9,263 bases of DNA, taken from the NCBI GenBank assembly GCA_900552855.1, contig USBG01000059.1, positions 1 to 9,263 of the forward strand, given 5' to 3'. This stretch comes from an uncultured Phascolarctobacterium sp. Lineage in GTDB: Bacteria > Bacillota > Negativicutes > Acidaminococcales > Acidaminococcaceae. The position numbers and the translations under genes were made by a program. The notes under the pieces are model-generated. The model saw only the letters and a program-made list of their open reading frames with translations. It ran no database searches and was not told the origin of the DNA. The number at the start of each line of letters is the position of its first letter. The first letter of the stretch is position 1. This document shows, one piece after another, positions 1-5,719 of the stretch.

Positions 1-510
1 TTAGTACCTACATCTTTTGGCTTTTATGTGGCAGATAATATAGCTCCTAGTCTTATGGAACCAGATGCAACAGCACTTATGGAATATCAATTAAGCGAAA
101 TTGAAGCTGGGAATTATAATTTAGCTGATTTTATGCAGGAAACTAGATGCATGGTTAATGAGAACATTGATTATGCAGAAAAACATAAATTCGGTAGCGA
201 TCCAGACGGAAAGGTGGTTGAATGTCCTCGCTGCCACAATGGGGTACTTGTTAAACGTTATAACAAAACAACTAAAGAGCCGTTTTTTATTTGCAATAAT
301 GAGGATTGTAAAAATCCTTTCAATAGTAAACCGTATTACTATAATGCCGATAAAGACGGAGAACCTATTATTGGTTATTGTCCCACATGTAAAGGTATTC
401 TTGATAGGGCAAAAGGACCGTATGGCTTTTTCTGGAAATGTTCAAAGTGTAATAAAAACTATCGTGATAATAATGGAAAACCAGACTTTACCACTAGAAA
501 GCATAATTAG
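1..510 (+). CDS. Type IA DNA topoisomerase (TopB/topoisomerase III-like), C-terminal part, 5' end outside window
   Basis: Type IA topoisomerases relax or decatenate DNA by passing one strand through a break in the other; plasmid-borne copies usually help resolve replicated or transferred DNA. The reading frame is open from base 1, so the gene starts before the window, and the GTG at 28 is an internal valine. The first residues (LVPTSFG, then SLMEPDATALMEYQLSEIEAG) match the 'L-x-PT-x-x-G ... T-x-x-ME-x-x-L-x-x-I' segment at the end of the catalytic core. Two C4 zinc ribbons follow: CPRC (223-234) with C-x4-C (292-309), and CPTC (379-390) with CSKC (439-450). All eight cysteines are present. 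The active-site tyrosine and TOPRIM domain lie upstream and cannot be seen. The next gene's ribosome site begins directly after the stop, so the two are probably co-transcribed. Family certain; TopA versus TopB not decidable here. Confidence 0.85.
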   Translation, partial: LVPTSFGFYVADNIAPSLMEPDATALMEYQLSEIEAGNYNLADFMQETRCMVNENIDYAEKHKFGSDPDGKVVECPRCHNGVLVKRYNKTTKEPFFICNNEDCKNPFNSKPYYYNADKDGEPIIGYCPTCKGILDRAKGPYGFFWKCSKCNKNYRDNNGKPDFTTRKHN

Positions 511-528
511 TAAAAGGTGGAATGCTTA

Positions 529-1191
529 ATGTATGATGAAGAGTTTTACGAACAAGAACAAACCATTGAAAAAGAAACTGCAGAAAATATAAAGCAAGCT
601 ATGCAGGTTCTTGAATCATCTTCTTCAGAAGATATTACTGTAAGTTCTTCTGAAGAAATGGAAACTGAAGAGGGCTCAGATTATTCTTTAGAGGAAATGT
701 TGACAGACATAAATAACACAGTTACCGCATTAAAAAACGATAATGCGAGTTTGATTAACGAATTCCAAAATAGGCTAGATAATATAGAAAGTCAGCAGAA
801 GTCAATTATGGCCAGTCTTAATGCTCTTGACGAAGTTTTAGAAAAGCAAAATAATCAAATAAGGGAAGTTACCGAAAATTTATCAAAAAATATATCTACC
901 TTGCAAAGTAGTATTGTTCAGATTAACGATGCAACAAGCAAGTCTATAGAAGCGTTTAAAGCTGTTTCTGAAGAACTGCCAAAAAAATTAGAACAGGATT
1001 GCGAAAAAATCAATAAAGCATTTTTGGCAAATGCCGTTGCTAATTTTAATAGAATGAGCAAATCTGCTAATAATTGGTTGAAGAAAATTAATGGACAGTA
1101 TGATTATTCATCTAGGGCGATTGGAATTTCTGCCACTCTGACACCTATGTTAGTAATGCTACTGATTGTTATGTTCGCTTTTAAATTCTGA
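529..1191 (+). CDS. Acidic coiled-coil protein with C-terminal membrane anchor, function unknown
   Basis: A 220-residue protein I do not recognise. I chose the ATG at 529 because AAAGGTGG (513-520) lies 8 bases upstream as a ribosome site; the in-frame GTG at 517 falls inside that site and is unlikely. In order: an acidic N-terminus with Ser/Glu-rich stretches (about residues 1-60, including SSSSEDITVSSSEEMETEE), a long heptad-like region rich in Asn, Gln, Leu and Ile (about 60-160) typical of a coiled coil, a basic amphipathic stretch (about 175-195), and a hydrophobic last 22 residues (PMLVMLLIVMFAFKF) with no signal peptide. This is the layout of a tail-anchored protein with its bulk in the cytoplasm. 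It follows the topoisomerase gene by 18 bases and is closed by the terminator at 1207-1257, so both probably form the end of one operon. A role in tethering or DNA transfer would be a guess. Confidence 0.75.
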   Translation: MYDEEFYEQEQTIEKETAENIKQAMQVLESSSSEDITVSSSEEMETEEGSDYSLEEMLTDINNTVTALKNDNASLINEFQNRLDNIESQQKSIMASLNALDEVLEKQNNQIREVTENLSKNISTLQSSIVQINDATSKSIEAFKAVSEELPKKLEQDCEKINKAFLANAVANFNRMSKSANNWLKKINGQYDYSSRAIGISATLTPMLVMLLIVMFAFKF

Positions 1192-1206
1192 GCTATGGAT
1201 TAAATA

Positions 1207-1257
1207 AAAACTCCTAAAGCAAATCAGTGTGCTAACTGAATCTGCTTTAGGAGTTTT
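1207..1257. terminator. Bidirectional intrinsic terminator
   Basis: A perfect 15-bp inverted repeat (1207-1221 pairing with 1243-1257) has AAAACTCCTAAAGCA as left arm and TGCTTTAGGAGTTTT as right arm. It gives a U-tract on either strand. It sits between the end of the plus-strand topoisomerase/coiled-coil operon and the converging minus-strand toxin gene, so it probably serves both. The 21-base loop holds a further imperfect AATCAG/CTGAAT pairing. Confidence 0.9.
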
Positions 1258-1284
1258 GTGTGAAAATAGATTTTCTTTTTCTGA

Positions 1285-1560
1285 TTAGAATAAATCACTG
1301 TGTGTCCCTGTGCGTGTAAGGTATAGAATAAGCTGTGCTTCTGATTTTTCATAAATCAGAAGCCAGTCTGGAGTAATGTGGCATTCTCTACAGCCTTTAA
1401 AGTTTCCTTGTAAATCGTGATCTCTATATTTTTCTGGTAATATCTGACCATCAGCAAGCATTTCAAGTACATCTTTCAATAGCTGAATATTATAGCCACG
1501 CTTTTTGGCAAGCTTTAAATCTTGCTTAAATTTATTGGTAGGTTTCAACTGATATTTCAT
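1285..1560 (-). CDS. yafQ: YafQ-family mRNA-interferase toxin (RelE superfamily)
   Basis: A 91-residue toxin of the RelE/YafQ family, which cleaves mRNA in the ribosomal A site and is neutralised by a DinJ-type antitoxin. The catalytic residues described for E. coli YafQ (H50, H63, D67, H87, F91) have clear counterparts: H48 in RDHDLQG, H61 and D65 in CHITPDW, and H87 and F91 in the terminal TGTHSDLF. Length and C-terminus match the family, so the toxin is probably active. Its ATG overlaps the antitoxin stop in an ATGA, which implies translational coupling. The gene ends 28 bases from the bidirectional terminator at 1207-1257. Likely role: post-segregational stabilisation of the element. Family assignment is firm. 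Confidence 0.92.
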   Translation of the reverse strand: MKYQLKPTNKFKQDLKLAKKRGYNIQLLKDVLEMLADGQILPEKYRDHDLQGNFKGCRECHITPDWLLIYEKSEAQLILYLTRTGTHSDLF

Positions 1561-1832
1561 TTCAGTATATCCTCGAACATCTCATCTACATTTTTATAAG
1601 TCCTGCCTTTGGCAGGATTTTTTTTCATTTCCTCAACTTCTGCTATTGCAGCTAAAGTATCAGCATTAGGAGTATTTAAGGATAAATCAAATGGAATACC
1701 TTTTTGGCGAACGACAGCTTTAGCGAAAATATTGAATGCTGCGGAGGTAGTAAGACCAAGAGCCGAAAAAATCTCTTCTACATTCTTTTTCAATTCGGTA
1801 TCAATTCTAATATTTAAATTTGTTGTAGTCAT
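1557..1832 (-). CDS. dinJ: DinJ/RelB-family antitoxin
   Basis: A 91-residue antitoxin partner of the YafQ-like toxin. The N-terminal part (TTTNLNIRIDTELKKNVEEI) is a ribbon-helix-helix DNA-binding module: beta-strand LNIRID, then helices running to 'SAAFNIFAKAVVRQKGIPFDL', the RelB/DinJ signature. The C-terminal half is charged and would wrap around the toxin. I chose the ATG at 1832 because AAGGGAG (1841-1847) sits 8 bases upstream; the in-frame GTG at 1841 overlaps that ribosome site. The stop overlaps the toxin start by 4 bases. Autoregulation is likely through a palindrome in the promoter at 1857-1885. An odd point is a terminator-like hairpin on the opposite strand within the coding sequence (1601-1625). 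Confidence 0.93.
   Translation of the reverse strand: MTTTNLNIRIDTELKKNVEEIFSALGLTTSAAFNIFAKAVVRQKGIPFDLSLNTPNADTLAAIAEVEEMKKNPAKGRTYKNVDEMFEDILK
1601..1625 (+). terminator. Terminator-like hairpin inside the antitoxin gene, antisense to it
   Basis: On the plus strand TCCTGCC-TTT-GGCAGGA (1601-1617) is followed by eight T residues (1618-1625), a textbook intrinsic terminator. The sequence also encodes residues around KKNPAKGRT of the antitoxin on the minus strand. On that strand the hairpin comes after an A-run rather than before a T-run, so it should not stop sense transcription. It could stop plus-strand transcripts that read through 1207-1257. Confidence 0.55.
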
Positions 1833-1856
1833 TTCAACCACTCCCTTCTAGCCAAT

Positions 1857-1885
1857 ATTATACATGTATGGTTTAGAATTGTCAA
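1857..1885 (-). promoter_or_regulatory. Consensus promoter and probable operator of the toxin-antitoxin operon
   Basis: On the minus strand TTGACA (1885-1880) and TATAAT (1862-1857) are separated by exactly 17 bases, a perfect sigma-A/sigma-70 consensus. The 10-bp palindrome ATACATGTAT (1860-1869) overlaps the -10 box and spacer. Binding there by the DinJ ribbon-helix-helix dimer would block polymerase, as in other RelB/DinJ systems; the operator role is inferred. The antitoxin ATG lies about 25 bases beyond the -10 box. Confidence 0.85.
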
Positions 1886-1979
1886 TAAATCTATATACAT
1901 TGTCATTACAATAGAGTACAATAAACAAACTAATATAAATAATAAATATGAAAATCAATAGCAAATTATGATAATTATA

Positions 1980-2008
1980 TTGAAAAAGATATGGATATAT
2001 ATTATAAT
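1980..2008 (+). promoter_or_regulatory. Probable promoter of the SLH porin gene
   Basis: TTGAAA (1980-1985) and TATAAT (2003-2008) are separated by 17 bases. Transcription would start near 2015, giving a leader of about 215 nt before the porin ATG at 2231. The 345-bp stretch 1886-2230 holds no convincing gene; it contains this promoter and the leader structures listed separately. Confidence 0.65.
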
Positions 2009-2018
2009 TAGAGTATAG

Positions 2019-2105
2019 GGACAAAATAAGGATTTTTTCACCAATCATAAGATTTGGCTTTTTGTCCATTGCCTAGCTGATATTCATGCGAGTATATCAG
2101 CTAGG
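2019..2105 (+). promoter_or_regulatory. Structured 5' part of the porin leader: two inverted repeats
   Basis: Just after the predicted transcription start, GGACAAAA (2019-2026) can pair with TTTTGTCC (2060-2067). Five bases later a 12-bp perfect inverted repeat follows, CCTAGCTGATAT (2072-2083) with ATATCAGCTAGG (2094-2105), around a 10-base loop. No T-run follows, so this is not an intrinsic terminator. It may stabilise the mRNA or be a regulatory fold; I recognise no known riboswitch. Confidence 0.5.
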
Positions 2106-2172
2106 TCTCCTCAGTCTACAAGTTGTTATTGGTGCTGCATTTAGAGGAAACAAGGCAACTCTATCAAAGTAG

Positions 2173-2220
2173 CTCCTATGGCAATTTATAGAAATATATC
2201 ATTCTATTATCCGTAAGGAG
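2173..2220 (+). promoter_or_regulatory. Possible ribosome-site-masking helix of the porin leader
   Basis: CTCCT (2173-2177) is complementary to the AGGAG (2216-2220) of the porin's ribosome site AAGGAGG. GG (2180-2181) can extend the pairing with CC (2211-2212), and a nested hairpin ATAGAA/TTCTAT (2188-2193 and 2202-2207) brings the arms together. This fold would hide the ribosome site, which suggests translational control of the porin. Prediction by eye only. Confidence 0.4.
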
Positions 2221-2230
2221 GAAGATTCGT

Positions 2231-3529
2231 ATGAAAAAGAGTTTAGTTTTAGCAATGGCAATGGCTTTGGGCGTTACTGCTTCCGCATACGCAGCAAATC
2301 CTTTCTCTGATGTACCGGCTGGTCATTGGGCTTATGATTCCGTTGCAGAATTAGCTGCTGCAGGTGTTGTAGACGGTTATACTGATGGTTCTTTTGGTGG
2401 CGACAAGCTTATGACTCGCTACGAAATGGCTCAAATCGTTGCAAAAGCAATGGCAAAAGGTGCAAGCGTTGACAAGCTGGCTGCAGAATTTGCAGATGAA
2501 CTGGATACTTTGGGCGTTAAAGTAACCAATCTGGAAAAGAGATTAGATAACGTAAAAATTGCTGGCAACATTCGTTATCACTATGCAGATAAATCTGGTG
2601 ATATTGATGGTTCCGACAGCAAGCTGCGTTCCCGTATTTGGGTAAATGGTCAAATTAACGATGACTGGTCTTATGCTGGTATGCTGGAAAACAATCAAGA
2701 CTTCCGCAATGATGTTGGTGATGAAGATACTAAATTCCAACGTGCTTACGTTCAAGGTAAACTGGGTGGCGTATCCGTTTCCGCTGGCCGTCAACAACTT
2801 TTCTTAGGTGATGGCAATATTTATGATACTCGTTTTGATGGTGTCATCCTGGGCTATGGTAGCAATGTAAAGGTACAAGGCTACTATGGTAAACCCACCA
2901 ATCTGAATAGCTCCTTCGATCATGAAGCAATGCTGAAAAAAGGTGCTGACGGCAAAGACTATACTTTCGGAACTAAATATGATGAAGTTCTGGGAGCAAA
3001 GATTTCTACAGAATTTGGCAAATTTGGCGTAGCTGCTGCATATGATGTATTCAAGGGCGATACTACTAAAAAAATCCTTGCTGCAGATGCAGTTAATCCG
3101 GACACCGTAGAAGCTGATGCAGTAGATGATAAAACCTTTGAAGATAACAAAATTTGGTCTGTTGCTGCTGGTTACTCTTTTGATGAAGATTGGGGCCTGA
3201 ATGCTATGTACCTCAATTCTAACCAAGATGGCGTAGGTGATGAAAGCGACGGCTATGTTGTTGGCTTGAATTACAAAGGTGCTAAAGCAAGCAAAGCAGG
3301 TTCTTATGGTCTGTATGCTAAATACTATGATCAAGCTTCCACTACCGTTTTGGCACACACCATGAACGGCGAATATGGTACTGATGGTTTTGAAGGCTAC
3401 GTGGTTGGTGCAAATTATGCATTTGCTAAGAACATTGTAGGTTCTATTGAATACTATGATCTGGACGGCAAAGACAAAGACGAAACCAATATGAAAACTC
3501 TGTGGAGCCAAGTAGTATTCACTTTCTAA
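2231..3529 (+). CDS. SLH-domain outer-membrane porin (OmpM-like)
   Basis: A 432-residue outer-membrane protein of the OmpM type, in which an SLH domain holds the outer membrane to pyruvylated or polyamine-modified peptidoglycan while a beta-barrel forms a channel. Visible in order: signal peptide (residues 1-21, MKKSLVLAMAMALGV then AYA before the cut), one SLH domain (about 24-75: NPFSDVPAGHWAYDSV, YTDGSFGGDKLMTRYEMAQI), a short coiled coil (about 80-110), and a barrel rich in alternating aromatic/polar strands with Asp-rich loops, ending VVFTF. The terminal Phe is the usual barrel-assembly signal. The start is supported by AAGGAGG (2215-2221) 9 bases upstream. Third codon positions are richer in G/C than in neighbouring genes, fitting high expression or a chromosomal origin. 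It has its own promoter, leader and terminator, so it looks like a single-gene unit. Specific substrate unknown. Confidence 0.92.
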   Translation: MKKSLVLAMAMALGVTASAYAANPFSDVPAGHWAYDSVAELAAAGVVDGYTDGSFGGDKLMTRYEMAQIVAKAMAKGASVDKLAAEFADELDTLGVKVTNLEKRLDNVKIAGNIRYHYADKSGDIDGSDSKLRSRIWVNGQINDDWSYAGMLENNQDFRNDVGDEDTKFQRAYVQGKLGGVSVSAGRQQLFLGDGNIYDTRFDGVILGYGSNVKVQGYYGKPTNLNSSFDHEAMLKKGADGKDYTFGTKYDEVLGAKISTEFGKFGVAAAYDVFKGDTTKKILAADAVNPDTVEADAVDDKTFEDNKIWSVAAGYSFDEDWGLNAMYLNSNQDGVGDESDGYVVGLNYKGAKASKAGSYGLYAKYYDQASTTVLAHTMNGEYGTDGFEGYVVGANYAFAKNIVGSIEYYDLDGKDKDETNMKTLWSQVVFTF

Positions 3530-3563
3530 TAATTTCTTCCATTCCCAACATTTACATCCCACC

Positions 3564-3594
3564 AAAAAAGCTCGGACTAAGTCCGAGCTTTTTT
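3564..3594 (+). terminator. Strong intrinsic terminator of the porin gene
   Basis: A 14-bp perfect stem, AAAAAAGCTCGGAC (3564-3577) with GTCCGAGCTTTTTT (3581-3594), closes on a TAA loop and ends in six T residues. It lies 35 bases after the porin stop and only 24 bases before the next ATG. Confidence 0.93.
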
Positions 3595-3618
3595 GCTTTC
3601 TTTATGGAGGTCCGAAAT

Positions 3619-4788
3619 ATGATTGATGATCAAATAATTCCAGAAGATATAGCTGCAGAGCAAGCTGTATTAGGAGCAATTATGTTGGATAAAAATAGCA
3701 TTGAAAAAATTATGGATGTGTTAGATTTTGAAGATTTTAGTAGGGAAGCTCATAAGGTTATTTACAAAGCAATGGTGTACTTGTACTTGCATGACAGCCC
3801 TGTGGATATGGTAACCTTAGTGAACTGTTTACGTAGCAGAAACCAGCTTGATTCTGTTGGCGGTATTGGATACATAACAAGCTTAAATATGCCTACTACT
3901 GCAAATATTTGTCACCATGCAGCAATCATTAAGGGGAAAGCGATATTAAGAGAACTGATACGTATAGGTAAAATTATCACTAATTTAGGCTATACTGCTA
4001 TTGATCCAGACAAAGCAATAGATGAAGCCCAACATTATATAATGGGTTTATCTATTAACCGTAAGAACCAAGTTCCTATCTATACAACATCTATTGATGC
4101 ACTTTTCAAGGTTTCACTTAATCAGATTATTAATGGTAGTTATGTTGGTATTAAAACCGGGTTCAATAGTTTGGATATGCTTTTAAATGGTTTATTGCCT
4201 GGACAGCTTGTAACCTTAATTGGTTCAAGATTATGTGGCAAAACAGCCTTAGTTCTGCAGATGATGGATAATATAGCTGCTGATAATAAAGTTGTTTATG
4301 CTACATGTCACTCAATAGAAGAAGCAGCTTTGCGTTTAATATGTAGTGCTGCCCAAGTATCTTGTTGGCAGTTCAAGACTAATACTATGTCTGATAGTGA
4401 TTGGATTAAACTTCAACATCAAATTAATAATAAAAGAAATTCCAATATGAAAATCTATAAAATCAATAGTAATATGTTAGAATTAACTAATAAAATTAGA
4501 GAGATATTTAGTGCTGAGAAAATGGATGTCTTAATTTTGGATATAGCAACAGCAGATTTAGAAACAGTAAACAAATTAAAGTTTGTTGCTGATGAACTCG
4601 GTATTTCTATATTATTGGTTCTAAATATGGTGGATATAGCTATAACTTTGAATGATGTAGCAGATATATCATTGGTTTTGTCTAAAATAGATGGTAAACA
4701 TACTCTTGAAATAGTAAAACATGTCGGTGGTCCGACTGGTAAAATAGATTTGATTTTTGATAAGCAGCTGCTTCGTTTTTGTGAATAA
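3619..4788 (+). CDS. Degenerate DnaB-family replicative helicase paralogue
   Basis: A 389-residue relative of DnaB, the ring helicase that unwinds DNA at replication forks. The ATG at 3619 is chosen for GGAGG (3606-3610) 8 bases upstream; the longer in-frame reading from 3502 would run back through the terminator and into the porin gene. The N-terminal DnaB domain is clear (PEDIAAEQAVLGAIMLDK, then a helical bundle to about residue 150). The RecA-like domain has Walker A GSRLCGKT (202-209), an SIEEA counterpart of the SLEM motif, and a Walker B ending at D308. Two features are abnormal. The segment after Walker B that normally carries the SQLNR...LSDLRESG DNA-binding loops is shortened and unrecognisable. 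The family's C-terminal K-x-R-N-G-P-T-G reads KHVGGPTG (367-374), so the arginine finger is Val369. Usual length is about 440-470 residues. It may be a regulatory or loader-binding paralogue, or a decaying gene. No promoter fits between the porin terminator and its start. Confidence 0.82.
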   Translation: MIDDQIIPEDIAAEQAVLGAIMLDKNSIEKIMDVLDFEDFSREAHKVIYKAMVYLYLHDSPVDMVTLVNCLRSRNQLDSVGGIGYITSLNMPTTANICHHAAIIKGKAILRELIRIGKIITNLGYTAIDPDKAIDEAQHYIMGLSINRKNQVPIYTTSIDALFKVSLNQIINGSYVGIKTGFNSLDMLLNGLLPGQLVTLIGSRLCGKTALVLQMMDNIAADNKVVYATCHSIEEAALRLICSAAQVSCWQFKTNTMSDSDWIKLQHQINNKRNSNMKIYKINSNMLELTNKIREIFSAEKMDVLILDIATADLETVNKLKFVADELGISILLVLNMVDIAITLNDVADISLVLSKIDGKHTLEIVKHVGGPTGKIDLIFDKQLLRFCE

Positions 4789-4888
4789 GAAAAAATAAAA
4801 GTGTTCTTGCTTGTGAAAAATAGCTTCTAAAATCGCTTGTGAGCAACGTTTTTACTATTACCCTTATGATTTGGCCATGCCTGTTTTA

Positions 4889-4910
4889 TTGTGCCGTAGG
4901 CACTGTTTTA
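4889..4910. repeat. Small hairpin repeat, copy A
   Basis: TTGTGCC-GTA-GGCAC followed by TGTTTTA: a 5-bp GC-rich stem with a 3-base loop and T-rich tail. It matches copies at 5871-5892 and 9136-9157. In this copy CTGTTTTA also occurs just before the stem, making a short direct repeat. Unlike the other two it is not next to the 125-bp element. The surrounding bases 4789-4919 hold no gene. Confidence 0.75.
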
Positions 4911-4919
4911 ATAAGCCTT

Positions 4920-4978
4920 GTAAGCAACAAAAAACAAGCTAGGATGATTGTATCAAGCCTAGCTTGTTTGTCGCTTAC
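4920..4978 (-). terminator. Long hairpin, probable terminator of the minus-strand gene at 4975-5323
   Basis: Outer arms GTAAGC/GCTTAC (4920-4925, 4973-4978) and an inner 12-bp perfect stem, AAACAAGCTAGG (4932-4943) with CCTAGCTTGTTT (4958-4969), form one long hairpin. Read on the minus strand, the stem is followed by TTTTTTGTTG, a U-tract, directly after the stop codon of the broken gene. On the plus strand the tract is weaker, so it may only partly stop transcripts from the DnaB-like gene. Confidence 0.7.
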
Positions 4979-5323
4979 ATGCGAATTTCTCTAGTCAAGG
5001 AAAGGCAAAAACCAGAGGCACCGAAAATTTCAATATCATCATAATCTTCACCGATGCGGATAATACGAAAATCATTAGGTGATTCCTGCTCAACCATATC
5101 ATCAAAAAATTTGTCTAAAAACTCGATGTCCGCTATTCCAATTAATTTGAGTCCATTTTAAAGCAATCCATTTTTTATCCAACGACTTTTTCACTGCTGC
5201 CGTTCTAAGCAAGTTAAAAACATCCTTTTTGGTTGATACTATTCTGATTTTTCGTACAGACTTTAAAAGCTCTAAGTATTTGGCTTGTCTCATTTCAACT
5301 GCCATATCACTATAATAAGCCAT
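4975..5323 (-). pseudogene. Unrecognised gene broken by a one-base frameshift
   Basis: The first part opens with ATG at 5323 behind GAGGTG (5331-5336) and reads MAYYSDMAVEMRQAKYLELL..., rich in Lys/Arg. It is open to a TGA at 5102-5104, but its last residues look unnatural. From about 5157 down to the TAA at 4975-4977 a second frame is open and reads like protein (LKLIGIADIEFLDKFFDD ... GASGFCLSLTREIRM). Removing one A from the run at 5156-5159 joins them as a 115-residue protein whose stop sits in the terminator hairpin. The site contains the heptamer T-TTA-AAA, but -1 slippage there gives a stop after four codons, so programmed -1 shifting would not rescue it. Real mutation and sequencing error cannot be told apart here. 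No function recognised. Confidence 0.65.
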
Positions 5324-5348
5324 TGTAGTTCACCTCTATTTAATAAGG

Positions 5349-5380
5349 TATCGTGAAGGCAGAAGCCTTCACGATATTTT
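5349..5380 (+). terminator. Intrinsic terminator oriented for the plus strand, between two minus-strand genes
   Basis: A 12-bp perfect stem, TATCGTGAAGGC (5349-5360) with GCCTTCACGATA (5365-5376), loop AGAA, then TTTT and a T-rich tract on the plus strand. On the minus strand the stem is followed by CCTTATT, a poor U-tract. It lies just beyond the rpsF stop and may protect or end that mRNA, but its orientation best suits plus-strand transcripts entering from 4789 onward. Confidence 0.75.
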
Positions 5381-5390
5381 TCTTTCTAAG

Positions 5391-5675
5391 TTATTCACCT
5401 TTACGGATAATCATATGACGAAGAATTTCCTCAGTAATTTTCATTACTCGGTCAAGCTCTTTTACAGTAGCGGGTTCAGCATTAAAGGTGGTCAGTGCAT
5501 AGTAACCGTCATTAAAGTCTTGGACTTCATAAGCAAGGCGTTTTTTACCCCAATTATCAGTCTTTACCAATTCACCACCATTATCAGCAATGACTTTTTC
5601 AATTTTTTCGATAGTAGCAGAATACACATCTTCATCAATAGGTTTAACAATGTACAGCACTTCATAAGATTTCAT
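5391..5675 (-). CDS. rpsF: 30S ribosomal protein S6, stand-alone copy
   Basis: S6 binds S18 and 16S rRNA in the platform of the small ribosomal subunit. The 94-residue protein is full length for Firmicutes and carries the family features: MKSYEVLYIVKP at the start, DNWGKKRLAYEV in the middle, GYYALTTF, then ELDRVMKITEEILRHMIIRK. The ATG has GGGAGG (5681-5686) 6 bases upstream. In bacterial chromosomes rpsF normally heads rpsF-ssb-rpsR; here neither partner follows, and the downstream gene is the broken one. The leader begins next to a 125-bp foldable element (5720-5844), and AGGCA/TGCCT with GAAT/ATTC (5693-5718) can form a hairpin close to the ribosome site. Nothing suggests decay. It may be a second copy carried by the element, or the host's only copy if the window is chromosomal. 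Confidence 0.93.
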   Translation of the reverse strand: MKSYEVLYIVKPIDEDVYSATIEKIEKVIADNGGELVKTDNWGKKRLAYEVQDFNDGYYALTTFNAEPATVKELDRVMKITEEILRHMIIRKGE

Positions 5676-5719
5676 ATAAACCTCCCAACATAAGGCAGAA
5701 TTTGTATTCGCCCTGCCTG

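Noticed and set aside
28..30. GTG as start of the first gene
   Set aside because: The frame is open back to base 1 and the upstream residues LVPTSFG belong to the topoisomerase core, so it is an internal valine.
1848..2069. 73-codon minus-strand open frame with hydrophobic product
   Set aside because: No ribosome site; very AT-rich; it contains the consensus toxin-antitoxin promoter and lies opposite the porin promoter. The apparent membrane character comes from base composition.
1980..2230. Known riboswitch in the porin leader
   Set aside because: The inverted repeats do not match any riboswitch consensus I can recognise, so only a generic structured leader is claimed.
2804..3565. 253-codon open frame on the minus strand opposite the porin gene
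   Set aside because: It lies wholly opposite a clearly coding porin gene, has no ribosome site, and its product is an arbitrary Ile/Phe-rich chain.
5156..5162. T-TTA-AAA slippery heptamer as programmed -1 frameshift in the split gene
   Set aside because: A -1 shift there reads four codons and stops at TAA; only +1 or -2 reaches the downstream frame.
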